From Snodgrassella sp945267035 (GTDB lineage Bacteria > Pseudomonadota > Gammaproteobacteria > Burkholderiales > Neisseriaceae), in assembly GCF_026535915.1 (NCBI RefSeq), contig NZ_JAFNPF010000003.1, positions 20,372 to 84,371 of the forward strand: DNA of 64,000 nucleotides, given 5' to 3'. How positions within the stretch are numbered: position 1 is the first letter of the stretch; every line of letters begins with the position of its first letter. A program made the translations under genes and the position numbers. Below are positions 17,797 through 26,319 of the stretch, piece by piece. The notes beneath the pieces were generated by a model that was not told the DNA's origin, did no database searches, and was given only the letters and a program-made list of their open reading frames with translations.

Positions 17797-18919
17797 ATAC
17801 CTAGTACAATGTATTGATCAGCATATTGACTACATGCCCAATATGTAGTTCTACAATTGGTTCCAAGATCTTAAAAATGCCCAATTTCTGTTTATTAGTA
17901 CTTCTTGTTTTCTCCATTTTTATGCCTTGAAAAAGGCATAACATAATTTTTCCCCAATGCAAAAGACATCCATAATCATTTTATGGAAAATCACCGCGTT
18001 TAAAAATGCACCAATACATAGCCAGTTTGATTATTCATCAAACTATTCATAAACAAGAGTACAGATGTGTAATATTAATCTTCTTTGCTCTGGAAACTTT
18101 TTTATCAGAAACACTGCTGAAAAATGGGAATAAGTGTTGATTTGGTAACTGAATCTAATGAAGAGGATTGGCAATTCACGCAAAAATTTTTCCATACTGC
18201 GCAAAAGATTATTTATATGATTTGATCATCCTAACAATCGACATGGATAACCAAATCTTTTTCATGGTTAATAATCTGGTTGTCTTTAATACCAAAGTAA
18301 TATTTGAATTTCAAAAATCCATACCAGTAGATCCTAGATATACTTGCCAATCTACACACCACAGGACATCAATTGGCAGCGAAATGGTTTCAATTCCGCA
18401 AACTCATAACAGAAATCTGTATTCATATTTAAAATGAACAAACTCCTATTCAAGCAAATTTCTACCTGCGCTTTTATCGCTATTCATTGGGTAGACATTA
18501 AAATTGGTACCTCTTCGGGAAGTCAGTAAGATTGAAAAAAATCTTAATTTACCGCTTAATTAAATGATTGTTAGAGCAAAGGTTGTCAATTCTGTTTTAA
18601 TCCAGGTCAAAATATTTGATGTTAATCATGATTCTATTTATTCATGTAACTGGGTAATGATAGACAAATAAACGCTGTCATGATTTTGTTGGCAACGTGA
18701 GTGCTAGCTGTATCGAGCAGATAGGTGATGGTGATGATCCGAAATTTTGCTAGCGCTTGCCAACGTCAACCCAATACAGTTGAAACAGTGACCCTTCATT
18801 TCGTAATCCTTTTGTATTCAGTAACCATTCAATTTTCTATCTTATCATTTGTCATTCATCAAACCCATGAAGCGTTTGAACTGAAGCAGTCTTAACTCGA
18901 TGATTTAGCACAATACCCA
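17797..18919. other. Gene-free stretch with a GAAA-capped hairpin
   Basis: No credible gene is seen over about 1.1 kb. An 89-codon frame at 18168-18437 lacks a ribosome site and family resemblance. At 17921-17940 an 8-base-pair perfect stem (TATGCCTT / AAGGCATA) is closed by a GAAA tetraloop, without a T-run. This may be decayed mobile DNA. Confidence 0.5.
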
Positions 18920-18957
18920 ATAAAAAATACGGCACTTTTTTCGTCAAGGTGCCGTAT
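18920..18957 (-). terminator. Intrinsic terminator of the large autotransporter gene
   Basis: On the minus strand ATACGGCAC and GTGCCGTAT form a 9-base-pair stem (18927-18935 with 18949-18957), followed by TTTTTTA. It begins about 34 bases past the stop of the autotransporter. Confidence 0.85.
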
Positions 18958-18990
18958 CAATTAATAACCGGGTTTGCCAATAAATTTCAA

Positions 18991-21900
18991 TTACCAGTTT
19001 ATTTTTAAGCCAACCGAACCACTCACTGGTGCTTTCACTTTAGCCTTGCCGCTATTGGACCAGGTATGTCCGATTTCGCCATAAGCAGACACTTTATCAC
19101 TGAGCCGATAGCTACCACCAATGGCCAATTCGGTACTGGTGTGTGTTGCACCAGCTGATAATGTAGTTGTCGCTGCCTCAGTCCTATAGGTGCTGCGATC
19201 AGCACCATTTGGTGAATAAAAAACATTCACACGTGCATAAGGATGCATGACTCCTTTACCTATGGCATAGGTACCTTGCATCCGCGCACCAAGGCGGAAT
19301 AACCATTTATCATTATGGCTTTGTTTGACTGTTGTCTGTCCACTAATGTCTTGGTCATCCAGATTGAGCCACTGATGAACAATTTGTGCCTGTGGCTCTA
19401 ATTGCCATTTACTGCTACCGAGAACAAATGGTTTACCTGCTTCAAGCGAGGCGGTTAAGCCATGTCCTTTGACCCGACTATCTGGGTTACCATTCGGTTT
19501 AATATCAACACGATGATGAGAACCTTGCAAAACAATATCAACGTAAGCTGCCTGATCATTGGTATAAGTACCATATAAACCAAGGAAATAGCTGTGAACG
19601 GTGTTTTTGCCTACATGGTCATTGACCCCGCTGGCAAAACCGTTGACTTTCACATCGCCATACACATAGCCAAGATAGCCACCTAAATGCCAGTTATGTT
19701 CATTCCATACATCACTACCCAATTGCAATCCGGTAAAATTGCCCTTACTGCGGATGCGAGCCTGACCATCTTGCTGAATGTCTGTTCGGGCTTCAATCAC
19801 TCGTCCCCAACTCATTCGTTCAGTTACAGCAGGCGTAGCACCTATACGCTGATGCAAGTTAGAAAGTAACAGACTATCGGCCTGACGCAGCTGAGCAGCC
19901 ACCGCACCGAATAATGGTACTTCTTTGCGATATAACGGTATTTTATTGGATGGATTAGTCGGGTTAGTTGGGTTAGTTGGGTTAGTTGGGTTAGTTGGGT
20001 TAGTTGGGTTAGTCGGGTTAGTCGGGTTAGTCGGGTTAGTCGGGTTAGTCGGGTTAGTCGGGTTAGTCGGGTTAGTCGGGTTAGTTGGGTTAGTTGGGTT
20101 AGTAGAATCTTTTTCAGAACGCAGATACCAATTGTTGCCTTGATTCTGTGCATCACCTTTAAATAAATGATATTCATATGCACCAGAATCAACATGTCCT
20201 TTAACCAGACTAAAAGCATTATCCGTACTTTGTCCTCCAACGTTGACCAGTTCGATGCCATTATCTTTCGTTGCGGCACCCAGTCCATTGATAGAAGAAA
20301 AATCTATAAATGTATGACCACTGGTGTTACCCGTCACAATCAACCTGTCAGCTATATCATTGCGATTATTGGTTTCCGTATTCAGGTTTAAATCTAATAC
20401 TAATCTGCCATCCTGCCCTACGTAATGACCAATAATTTTCAAACTGTTATCAGGTTGATTATTACCTAAACTAATGCTTCCGGCATTATTAACATTACCG
20501 GTGATAGAGGCTTGATTGATGGTTGAAATAAGATTCACCATCGATCCTGCAGCGATAGAGAGTTGATTGGTATTGAGATCTCCACTCAAAGTGAGCGTAC
20601 TTTGTTGATCGACATTGATATTTTCCCAATTGCGAATGGCAATGTCCCCAGCACGTCCATTATTGGGGGTATAATTATACGAAGTAGATCCAGTCAATGA
20701 CTGATTAATATTTAGAGTATCGACCATGCCATCGTTAGGACTGGTATCGTCGCCACCATCTACCATCGTTAAAGCAGTAATATCCGCGCCGGGATTGATA
20801 GTCAGCGTATCACTGCCATTTCCAAGCAAAATCTGCCCACTTACCTTAGATCCATTATTCAAAACAACATTGGAATTATCATCATAATCCTGAATAGCCA
20901 CATTTGAAGCCGCCGCTACATCCGAACCACGGTTTAAAATAATGTCGGAGTGAGCGCCATTTTTCCCATTGATCAAAATGCCGGCCTCACTACCACCATT
21001 CACCTTACCATTGACGGTGACATCAGTATTGCCTTGACCCTGATTAATGACGCTAATGCCGGTAATCGCGCCACTGATTGTCCCAGATGACTGCTTAATG
21101 ATGGTATCTTTGCTCTGCTGACTACTTTCAGATCTGATGCCATAAGTATTTTTGCCCACAATATTGCCGGTGGTGGTAATAGAAGTTGAACCAGACCCAT
21201 TATTAATGGCATAAATTCCATTTTGATTAGCGTTGATATGATGAGCACTAATCGTTAATCTTTCACTTTGCGTTAGATTTTGGGCGCTAATACCGCTGCC
21301 AGTATTTGCCGTTATATCGCCATCAACGTTAATGATGGTGTCTCCCAAACCGTTATTCGTACTGTAAATGCCATTGTTTTGACTATTAATCTGATGAGCA
21401 TTCACAATGAGCCCGCTTGTACGACCCTCATTTTGCACATGAATCGCATCGCCATTAGTCGTTTCAACTAAACCAGTGGTTATAATCTTGGTCAGCCCCG
21501 ATCCATTATTTAATGCATAAACGCCACTTGCAACACCATTGATATTTTGCGCTTGAATAGTGAGATTCGTGCCATGGTTAAACGCATAAATACCATTACC
21601 ATTGTCCGCCACTGCATTTCCGGCAATGTGAATATCAGTGGCCCCACTGCCATTATTAATACTGTAAATGGCATTATTCTTACCCCGAACATCCTGAGTG
21701 TGTAAGTTCAAATCCGTGGTTGCTGCCTGATTTTCAGCATGAACTGCATCACCATTGATTGCCGTGATCTGTCCGTCTGCACTAATAGTTGTCGTGCCAC
21801 TTCCATTATTTTGCGCATACACACCATTCTGACCCCCATTTACTTCTTTTGTGTGAATGGACAAACCAGTGGTCGTGCTTCCATTTTGCGCATAGATACC

Positions 21901-22668
21901 ATTACCATTCTGTGCGGTTAATTGCTGTTGAGCGTCTATTTTAGTTAACCCATGACCATTGTTTTGGGCATAGATGGCATGTTGTTTAGCATTGATAGCT
22001 GCACTTTGAATGGTTAAGTCAGTCGTATCATTATTATTAACCGCGTAAATGCCTTCACCATTATAGGAAATAATTTCCCGATTAGCATTGATGACCGTTG
22101 CCCCGGATCCATTATTGACCGCATTTATGCCTTTACTATTACTGTGTATCGCTTGCGTGTTAATCTTCAGATTGGTGGCAGAATGATTATTGGTGATGGC
22201 GATACCAGTCCCGTCGGACGTGACCATATCCTCGTACAATTGAATATTGATGCCACCTTGACCTGAATTCGTAGCTGAAATATTTTTGATATTTTTATTT
22301 CTTACATTGAGCGTCAGATCCCCGGCATTAGCTTCATTGGTGACATTGAGCGTTCCATTGAGCTCATTTTCACTCGTTTGAATATCCACTGCATCGGTAT
22401 TGCGGTTATCAACGTATCCATCCTGATTAATGGTGGTGCCACTGAAATGAGAAATATAAACTTGATTAATTCCGTCATCATGACATGCCGCATGAACAGA
22501 TGCTGCTGTTGCGCACTGTGCTTGTACTCTGGCACTAGTGAAAACAGTGACGCCAATTAAACTAATCAGTTTAAATAAGATTTTTTTATTATGCCGCAAT
22601 CTCGTACGAACAGGCATCAAGTCTGCTCGATAGCTAGCATGTTGCTGAAATTTATATTGTTTGTCCAT
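18991..22668 (-). CDS. Large type Va autotransporter with GIYAxN repeats and a TNP-repeat linker
   Basis: This 1225-residue protein is a self-secreted surface protein. A long N-terminal signal region with a hydrophobic core (about residues 28-50, ending VQAQ) precedes the passenger. The passenger holds about twelve 22-23-residue units, recognisable by GIYAxNNGSG-like motifs, predicted to form a beta-helix. A linker of 17 Thr-Asn-Pro units (about residues 855-905) follows, and then a C-terminal beta-barrel of about 290 residues ending in KINW. Adhesin or biofilm functions are common for such proteins; the ligand is unknown. It has its own terminator and no partner genes. Confidence 0.92.
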   Translation of the reverse strand: MDKQYKFQQHASYRADLMPVRTRLRHNKKILFKLISLIGVTVFTSARVQAQCATAASVHAACHDDGINQVYISHFSGTTINQDGYVDNRNTDAVDIQTSENELNGTLNVTNEANAGDLTLNVRNKNIKNISATNSGQGGINIQLYEDMVTSDGTGIAITNNHSATNLKINTQAIHSNSKGINAVNNGSGATVINANREIISYNGEGIYAVNNNDTTDLTIQSAAINAKQHAIYAQNNGHGLTKIDAQQQLTAQNGNGIYAQNGSTTTGLSIHTKEVNGGQNGVYAQNNGSGTTTISADGQITAINGDAVHAENQAATTDLNLHTQDVRGKNNAIYSINNGSGATDIHIAGNAVADNGNGIYAFNHGTNLTIQAQNINGVASGVYALNNGSGLTKIITTGLVETTNGDAIHVQNEGRTSGLIVNAHQINSQNNGIYSTNNGLGDTIINVDGDITANTGSGISAQNLTQSERLTISAHHINANQNGIYAINNGSGSTSITTTGNIVGKNTYGIRSESSQQSKDTIIKQSSGTISGAITGISVINQGQGNTDVTVNGKVNGGSEAGILINGKNGAHSDIILNRGSDVAAASNVAIQDYDDNSNVVLNNGSKVSGQILLGNGSDTLTINPGADITALTMVDGGDDTSPNDGMVDTLNINQSLTGSTSYNYTPNNGRAGDIAIRNWENINVDQQSTLTLSGDLNTNQLSIAAGSMVNLISTINQASITGNVNNAGSISLGNNQPDNSLKIIGHYVGQDGRLVLDLNLNTETNNRNDIADRLIVTGNTSGHTFIDFSSINGLGAATKDNGIELVNVGGQSTDNAFSLVKGHVDSGAYEYHLFKGDAQNQGNNWYLRSEKDSTNPTNPTNPTNPTNPTNPTNPTNPTNPTNPTNPTNPTNPTNPTNPTNPTNPSNKIPLYRKEVPLFGAVAAQLRQADSLLLSNLHQRIGATPAVTERMSWGRVIEARTDIQQDGQARIRSKGNFTGLQLGSDVWNEHNWHLGGYLGYVYGDVKVNGFASGVNDHVGKNTVHSYFLGLYGTYTNDQAAYVDIVLQGSHHRVDIKPNGNPDSRVKGHGLTASLEAGKPFVLGSSKWQLEPQAQIVHQWLNLDDQDISGQTTVKQSHNDKWLFRLGARMQGTYAIGKGVMHPYARVNVFYSPNGADRSTYRTEAATTTLSAGATHTSTELAIGGSYRLSDKVSAYGEIGHTWSNSGKAKVKAPVSGSVGLKINW
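19952..20104. repeat. Tandem array of 17 nine-base units coding Thr-Asn-Pro
   Basis: The plus strand reads GGGTTAGTY seventeen times without interruption (153 bases). Starting from 19952 there is one GGATTAGTC unit, five ending TT, eight ending TC, two ending TT and one ending TA. On the minus strand it encodes the proline-rich linker of the autotransporter. Because the unit is 9 bases, gain or loss of units changes linker length without shifting frame. Confidence 0.97.
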
Positions 22669-23242
22669 TTATTTTACTTACAGATGTGAGTGTGAAGTGC
22701 CAAATTAAAACCTTGCTTAACGTAGTACCTGTATTAAAATGATTAATACATGTAGTTAGGCTTACATCTGCATTCGACTATAGTTGAAAGCGTATGTCAA
22801 AATATTAAATAATTGAATATATTAAATAATTTATAATTAATTTAATTTAAGTGTAGTCAGGTTTAAATTTGATACGTCTTTTTGGGCGTTATTAAAAAAA
22901 CATGACCACAAACCTCGGTATGATCTTATTCGTACAAGCTAAGATATTGATTTATTCCAAAAAAATTGAAAAAAATTTGCTTGAAATTGCAATAAACAAT
23001 AGACATTTTTGCAACTAAAAGAGTCGATTGTCTGCATAGATCTATGTATGCAATCATTCATTACCCTTTGTTGCACCTGTGATAGCTAAAAATTAATAGT
23101 TGTGTGTTTAATTTGCTGAGAAATGCAATCACTGTAGAGATTAAATCCAGATATTAATTCTAAAGTAAATAATCTTGTCGAATACCTATATGTGCAGGTA
23201 CAAATCTATTTAGTATTTAGCGTAATTAGTAAACAAAGCCTC
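22669..23242. other. Gene-free stretch upstream of the autotransporter and tRNA-Lys
   Basis: About 570 AT-rich bases. It must contain the minus-strand promoter of the autotransporter. I see no open frame or RNA gene before the tRNA promoter at its right edge. Confidence 0.55.
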
Positions 23243-23271
23243 TTGACAACATTAAAGCTTATGTCTAAAAT
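23243..23271 (+). promoter_or_regulatory. Sigma-70 promoter of tRNA-Lys
   Basis: A perfect -35 TTGACA (23243-23248) and a -10 TAAAAT (23266-23271) are separated by 17 bases. A GC-rich discriminator (GCGCGC) follows, as in stringently controlled stable-RNA promoters. The tRNA begins 13 bases after the -10. Confidence 0.88.
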
Positions 23272-23284
23272 GCGCGCTCCTGTT

Positions 23285-23360
23285 GGGTCGTTAGCTCAGT
23301 CGGTAGAGCAGCGGACTTTTAATCCGTTGGTCGAGCGTTCGAATCGCTCACGACCCACCA
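23285..23360 (+). tRNA. tRNA-Lys (anticodon TTT)
   Basis: The 76-base sequence folds into a complete cloverleaf. The acceptor stem is GGGTCGT with ACGACCC, the D arm GCTC/GAGC, the anticodon stem GCGGA/TCCGT with loop CTTTTAA, and the T arm GAGCG/CGCTC with loop TTCGAAT. CCA is encoded. The anticodon TTT assigns lysine. It is a single-gene transcription unit in accessory DNA between two autotransporters. Confidence 0.97.
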
Positions 23361-23733
23361 GCATCACTCTATTTTCCTATTCAGTAATGCATTGCATTGA
23401 CAAATCCCCAGCTTATATTTCTTTAGATTTTATATTATCTAGCACACATCAAAATTTTAATTGATCCATCATACAATAATGATCATTTAGCTGTAGATTT
23501 AGCTCATCTAAGCAAATACATCATTTTAGAATTTATACAACATCCGAGCTAAACGACAGAAAATATTTTTTTCAGTAGATTTAGCTTGAATGATACTCAC
23601 GATCATTTTTGCGTTAATAACAATTTAAATAATATTTCATAACGGTTAATGAATAAAAAACTTTGTTAATCCTGCTATAAATGTTATTCTTATATCCACT
23701 GTTATTGTACAAATTTCTAACTTGGGAAAAATT
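23361..23733. other. Gene-free stretch after tRNA-Lys
   Basis: About 370 AT-rich bases with no supportable gene. I saw no repeat of the tRNA 3' end here that would mark an integration site. Confidence 0.5.
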
Positions 23734-24111
23734 ATGGATTATCGTGAAGGCAATACCATTTCATTTAAGTTAACTGAAATATTAGAAAAAAAATTGAGGT
23801 TTATAGCGATCATGCAACAAATTTCCGGAGTGTTGCTGGTTATAGGTGGGGTATTATCCTGTATTGCCATATTCACTGCTATTTACGGGATTCCGATGGC
23901 TATTTCAGGATATAAAATGTTTCAAACAGGATCCTCTTTGAACATAGCTAGCAGAACCCAAAGTGGCGATGAATTGGTTGCAACGTTTGAGAATATGCAT
24001 GGATATTGGAAATTCACATTAATCACATTTATCATGACTGTTTTATTTTACTTGGTTATCCTTATGTTTGGTATCTCTGCCGGTATCATGGCAGCAAAAG
24101 GTTTACATTAA
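23734..24111 (+). CDS. DUF5362 family membrane protein, copy 1
   Basis: This 125-residue protein resembles the small DUF5362 membrane family, of unknown function. It has an N-terminal polar stretch, a hydrophobic pair of helices (about residues 28-58), a conserved QSGDELVATFENMHGYWKF segment, and a last membrane helix. I chose the ATG at 23734; a TTG four codons earlier overlaps the GGG ribosome region. Copy 2 starts with an almost identical leader and coding sequence, so the genes arose by tandem duplication. An intrinsic terminator follows. Confidence 0.8.
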   Translation: MDYREGNTISFKLTEILEKKLRFIAIMQQISGVLLVIGGVLSCIAIFTAIYGIPMAISGYKMFQTGSSLNIASRTQSGDELVATFENMHGYWKFTLITFIMTVLFYLVILMFGISAGIMAAKGLH

Positions 24112-24143
24112 TAACTATTTTTACATTTACTCATCATAAACTG

Positions 24144-24172
24144 AAAAACCTCTACTCGATAGAGGTTTTTTT
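24144..24172 (+). terminator. Intrinsic terminator after DUF5362 copy 1
   Basis: AAAAACCTCTA and TAGAGGTTTTT form an 11-base-pair stem around CTCGA, and the T-run continues to 24172. A diverged version follows copy 2, so the terminator belongs to the duplicated unit. Confidence 0.88.
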
Positions 24173-24239
24173 ATTCAAAGTAAATAGATTATTAAAACCC
24201 GTTCAACTTTACAGCAAATTTTACACTATTGGGAAAATT

Positions 24240-24626
24240 ATGGATTATCGTGAAGGTAATACCGTTTCAATTAAATTAACCGAAATATTACAAAAAAAGA
24301 TGCGATTTATTGCCCTCATGCAACAAATCTACGGGGTTTTCATGATTATAGGTGGGGTATTAACTTGTTTGGGTATTATTACTGCCATTATCGGGGTGCC
24401 AGCGATCATTTCTGGAGTTAAATTGTTTCAATCAGGATCCTCTTTGAATATAGCTTGCCAAACTCAAAGTGGTGATGAAATGGTTGCTACGTTTGAGAAT
24501 ATGCATGAATATTGGAAATTCACATTAATCACAACTATTATTGTGCTGTGTTTATATGCGTTATTTTATGCGTTTATAATATTTGGATTAACTCTCGCTA
24601 TTTTGGCCGCAAATGGTGGACAATGA
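24240..24626 (+). CDS. DUF5362 family membrane protein, copy 2
   Basis: A 128-residue paralogue of the preceding gene, with the same MDYREGNT N terminus, the double hydrophobic hairpin, the QSGDEMVATFENMHEYWKF segment and a C-terminal membrane helix. An open frame extends upstream into the copy 1 region. The conserved leader TTGGGAAAATT directly before ATG 24240, the same as in copy 1, shows that 24240 is the true start. Function unknown; each copy has its own terminator and so probably its own promoter. Confidence 0.82.
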   Translation: MDYREGNTVSIKLTEILQKKMRFIALMQQIYGVFMIIGGVLTCLGIITAIIGVPAIISGVKLFQSGSSLNIACQTQSGDEMVATFENMHEYWKFTLITTIIVLCLYALFYAFIIFGLTLAILAANGGQ

Positions 24627-24660
24627 TCACCATATCCTTATTAATTGATGATAAGACTGA

Positions 24661-24689
24661 AAAAACCTTTATACGATAGAGTTTTTTTA
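24661..24689 (+). terminator. Imperfect terminator after DUF5362 copy 2
   Basis: An A6 tract and CTTTAT pair imperfectly with ATAGAG and a T7 tract around TACGA. The stem has one bulge and a G-T pair. It is the diverged counterpart of the terminator at 24144. Confidence 0.6.
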
Positions 24690-24755
24690 TTGAGATTAAA
24701 TTGATTATTAAAACTCGTGTAACTTTAAAGCCAATCTTTCCACTATTAGAAAAAT

Positions 24756-25144
24756 ATGCATTAATATGCAGACAAGATCATTGCATTTACAATAACTGAT
24801 ACCTGCCAAAAAAGGTGAGATTTACTACGATTATGCAACAAATCTTCGGGCTTCTTATGGTTATCTGCGGGGTAATAACTTGTTTTGGCCTAATCACTGC
24901 GATTATCGGGGTAGCAGCGATCATGGCAGGAGTGAAGTTGTTTCAATTAGGATCTTGTTTAAATCTGGCATGCAGAAGCTAATGTGGTGACAACATGATT
25001 TCTACTTTTGTGAAAATGCATGAATTGTGGAAATTCACATTAATCACCGTTATTCTGTTAATTGGTTATTGTTCAATTGTCTTTAGGTTGCCAATAATTA
25101 TGACGCTCTATTTCCTGATAATATTAGCAAGTTCGTTACGTTGA
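24756..25144 (+). pseudogene. DUF5362 copy 3, inactivated
   Basis: From 24833 the frame reads MQQIFGLLMVICGVITC and stays collinear with copy 2 down to SLNLAC-like sequence. TAA at 24980-24982 then replaces the glutamine codon of the QSGDE motif. The same frame continues with CGDNMISTFVKMHELWKF and reaches its own stop at 25142-25144. The first 70 or so bases are more eroded and lack a usable frame. Decay is therefore a nonsense mutation plus loss of the 5' part. Confidence 0.8.
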
Positions 25145-25499
25145 TAAGCAGATTAATATTTATTAATGATTATAAAAACACGATAAATTAAACGTTTTTG
25201 TCTACGTAACCATTATCGGTGAGAAAAGTTATTGCTTTAGAGAATTTAGCGACAACAGAAGAGAGATGGTTTGATCAACTTAAAATATATCAATAAATAA
25301 AGATCTGATCATTGACTGGAAAGACGTCAGAGCGACAAGCATAGCCAATTACCAACCATTGATAACAACCTATCCTAATTACCTTTCTTGATAAATGAAA
25401 CATTGTGTTATACTTTTTTAAGTTTAATGTATTCAACAGTATTTAATTTTTACAGATCTATATTATGGACATGGTAAAAATGAAGTTAGAGGAAATGCT
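25145..25499. other. Short gene-free stretch before the DUF4878 lipoprotein
   Basis: About 355 bases. A 24-codon frame near 25220-25295 ending in WFDQLKIYQ looks like possible coding residue but is too short to name. The promoter of the next gene should lie here. Confidence 0.4.
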
Positions 25500-25913
25500 A
25501 TGAAAAAATTGATAAGTTTATTAACCACGCTGATGTTGATTTTTGTTATTACTGCCTGTAATAAGGGTTCCACTCCAGAATCAGTTGCAAAAGACTGGGT
25601 AGAAGCGATTTATTCAGGCAATGAAAAAACGGTAGTTTCATTAATTTATTTCAAAGAAGAGGAAAAAAAAGATAAAGAATTACAAAAAATATTTTCAGGT
25701 AAAATGAAAAAATTGGTTGAGCAAACGTCCAAGTTAGCCAAACAAAACGGCGGTATAAAAAAAATAGATGCTGAGAAAGCCAGGTTATCAAATGACAAAC
25801 AATACGCAACTGTAAAAGTCAACGTGAGTTTTAACAATAGTCAGGAAATTGATAGCACGGATATAGAGTTAAAAAAGACCAAAACAGGATGGATGATTTA
25901 TCTGGATAAGTGA
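25500..25913 (+). CDS. DUF4878-like lipoprotein
   Basis: This 137-residue protein begins with a lipoprotein signal (MKKLISLLTTLMLIFVITAC, lipobox cysteine at residue 20). A compact alpha+beta domain of the DUF4878/NTF2-like type follows: TPESVAKDWVEAIYSGN, a lysine-rich helix, then ATVKVNVSFNN and a last strand GWMIYLDK. Such proteins sit on the inner or outer membrane facing the periplasm; their role is unknown. The ribosome site AGAGGAAA is strong. A decayed relative lies downstream. Confidence 0.83.
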   Translation: MKKLISLLTTLMLIFVITACNKGSTPESVAKDWVEAIYSGNEKTVVSLIYFKEEEKKDKELQKIFSGKMKKLVEQTSKLAKQNGGIKKIDAEKARLSNDKQYATVKVNVSFNNSQEIDSTDIELKKTKTGWMIYLDK

Positions 25914-26079
25914 ACAATATTGATGTGCATAGCGAAAAAATGACAAAATAAAGTTATTGATCAATAATTCATTTTATTGGTCAATGATAGAAAATTAACC
26001 AGGGTTTATTTATTACAAGCTGTAAAAGTGCAGTATTGAATAATCAAAAGTGCTGATATGAAAGATTTGCTTTTTGGTT

Positions 26080-26283
26080 AATTCAAGCAGGTATGACGAT
26101 AGCTAGGCGAGATGCAGCAAAAAGGTGCGGTAGCCGTGTTTTTGGCTGCTGAAGCGAAATACTCGGATGATTAACAATACGCTAAAGCGGTTGTTACAGT
26201 GAAATTCACAGATTCCGCCAACGCAAGTATGCGCAATAGACGATCAATTCAATCTAACGGTACTGGAAAATCCATGACATATC
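26080..26283 (+). pseudogene. Decayed DUF4878-like gene fragment
   Basis: The frame around 26146-26240 reads AAEAKYSDD, stop, QYAKAVVTVKFTDSA. This aligns with DAEKARLSNDKQYATVKVNVSFNNS of the lipoprotein gene upstream. There is no start, the 5' half is scrambled across frames and a stop interrupts the match. It is most simply a dead second copy of that gene. Confidence 0.55.
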
Positions 26284-26294
26284 AACTTGTCAAG

Positions 26295-26316
26295 ACTTGC
26301 TCATTGCAAGTTTTTT
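26295..26316 (+). terminator. Intrinsic terminator immediately upstream of the YiiX-like gene
   Basis: ACTTGC (26295-26300) pairs with GCAAGT (26306-26311) around TCATT, with a T6 run at 26311-26316. The next start codon is only 4 bases beyond, so the hairpin sits where the ribosome site should be. Confidence 0.6.
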
Positions 26317-26319
26317 ATT

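Noticed and set aside
18168..18437. 89-codon plus-strand frame
   Set aside because: No ribosome site, no family resemblance and mixed composition; probably chance in AT-rich DNA or old coding residue.
19952..20104. Possible CRISPR array
   Set aside because: The units are contiguous 9-base coding repeats without spacers; no cas genes are present.
19925..20143. Plus-strand open frame of repeated Val-Gly-Leu opposite the autotransporter
   Set aside because: It is the mirror of the Thr-Asn-Pro repeat array; there is no ribosome site and the minus-strand frame is the one inside a full autotransporter.
24006..24239. N-terminal extension of DUF5362 copy 2
   Set aside because: The conserved start and leader shared with copy 1 place the true start at 24240; the extension runs through copy 1 and its terminator.
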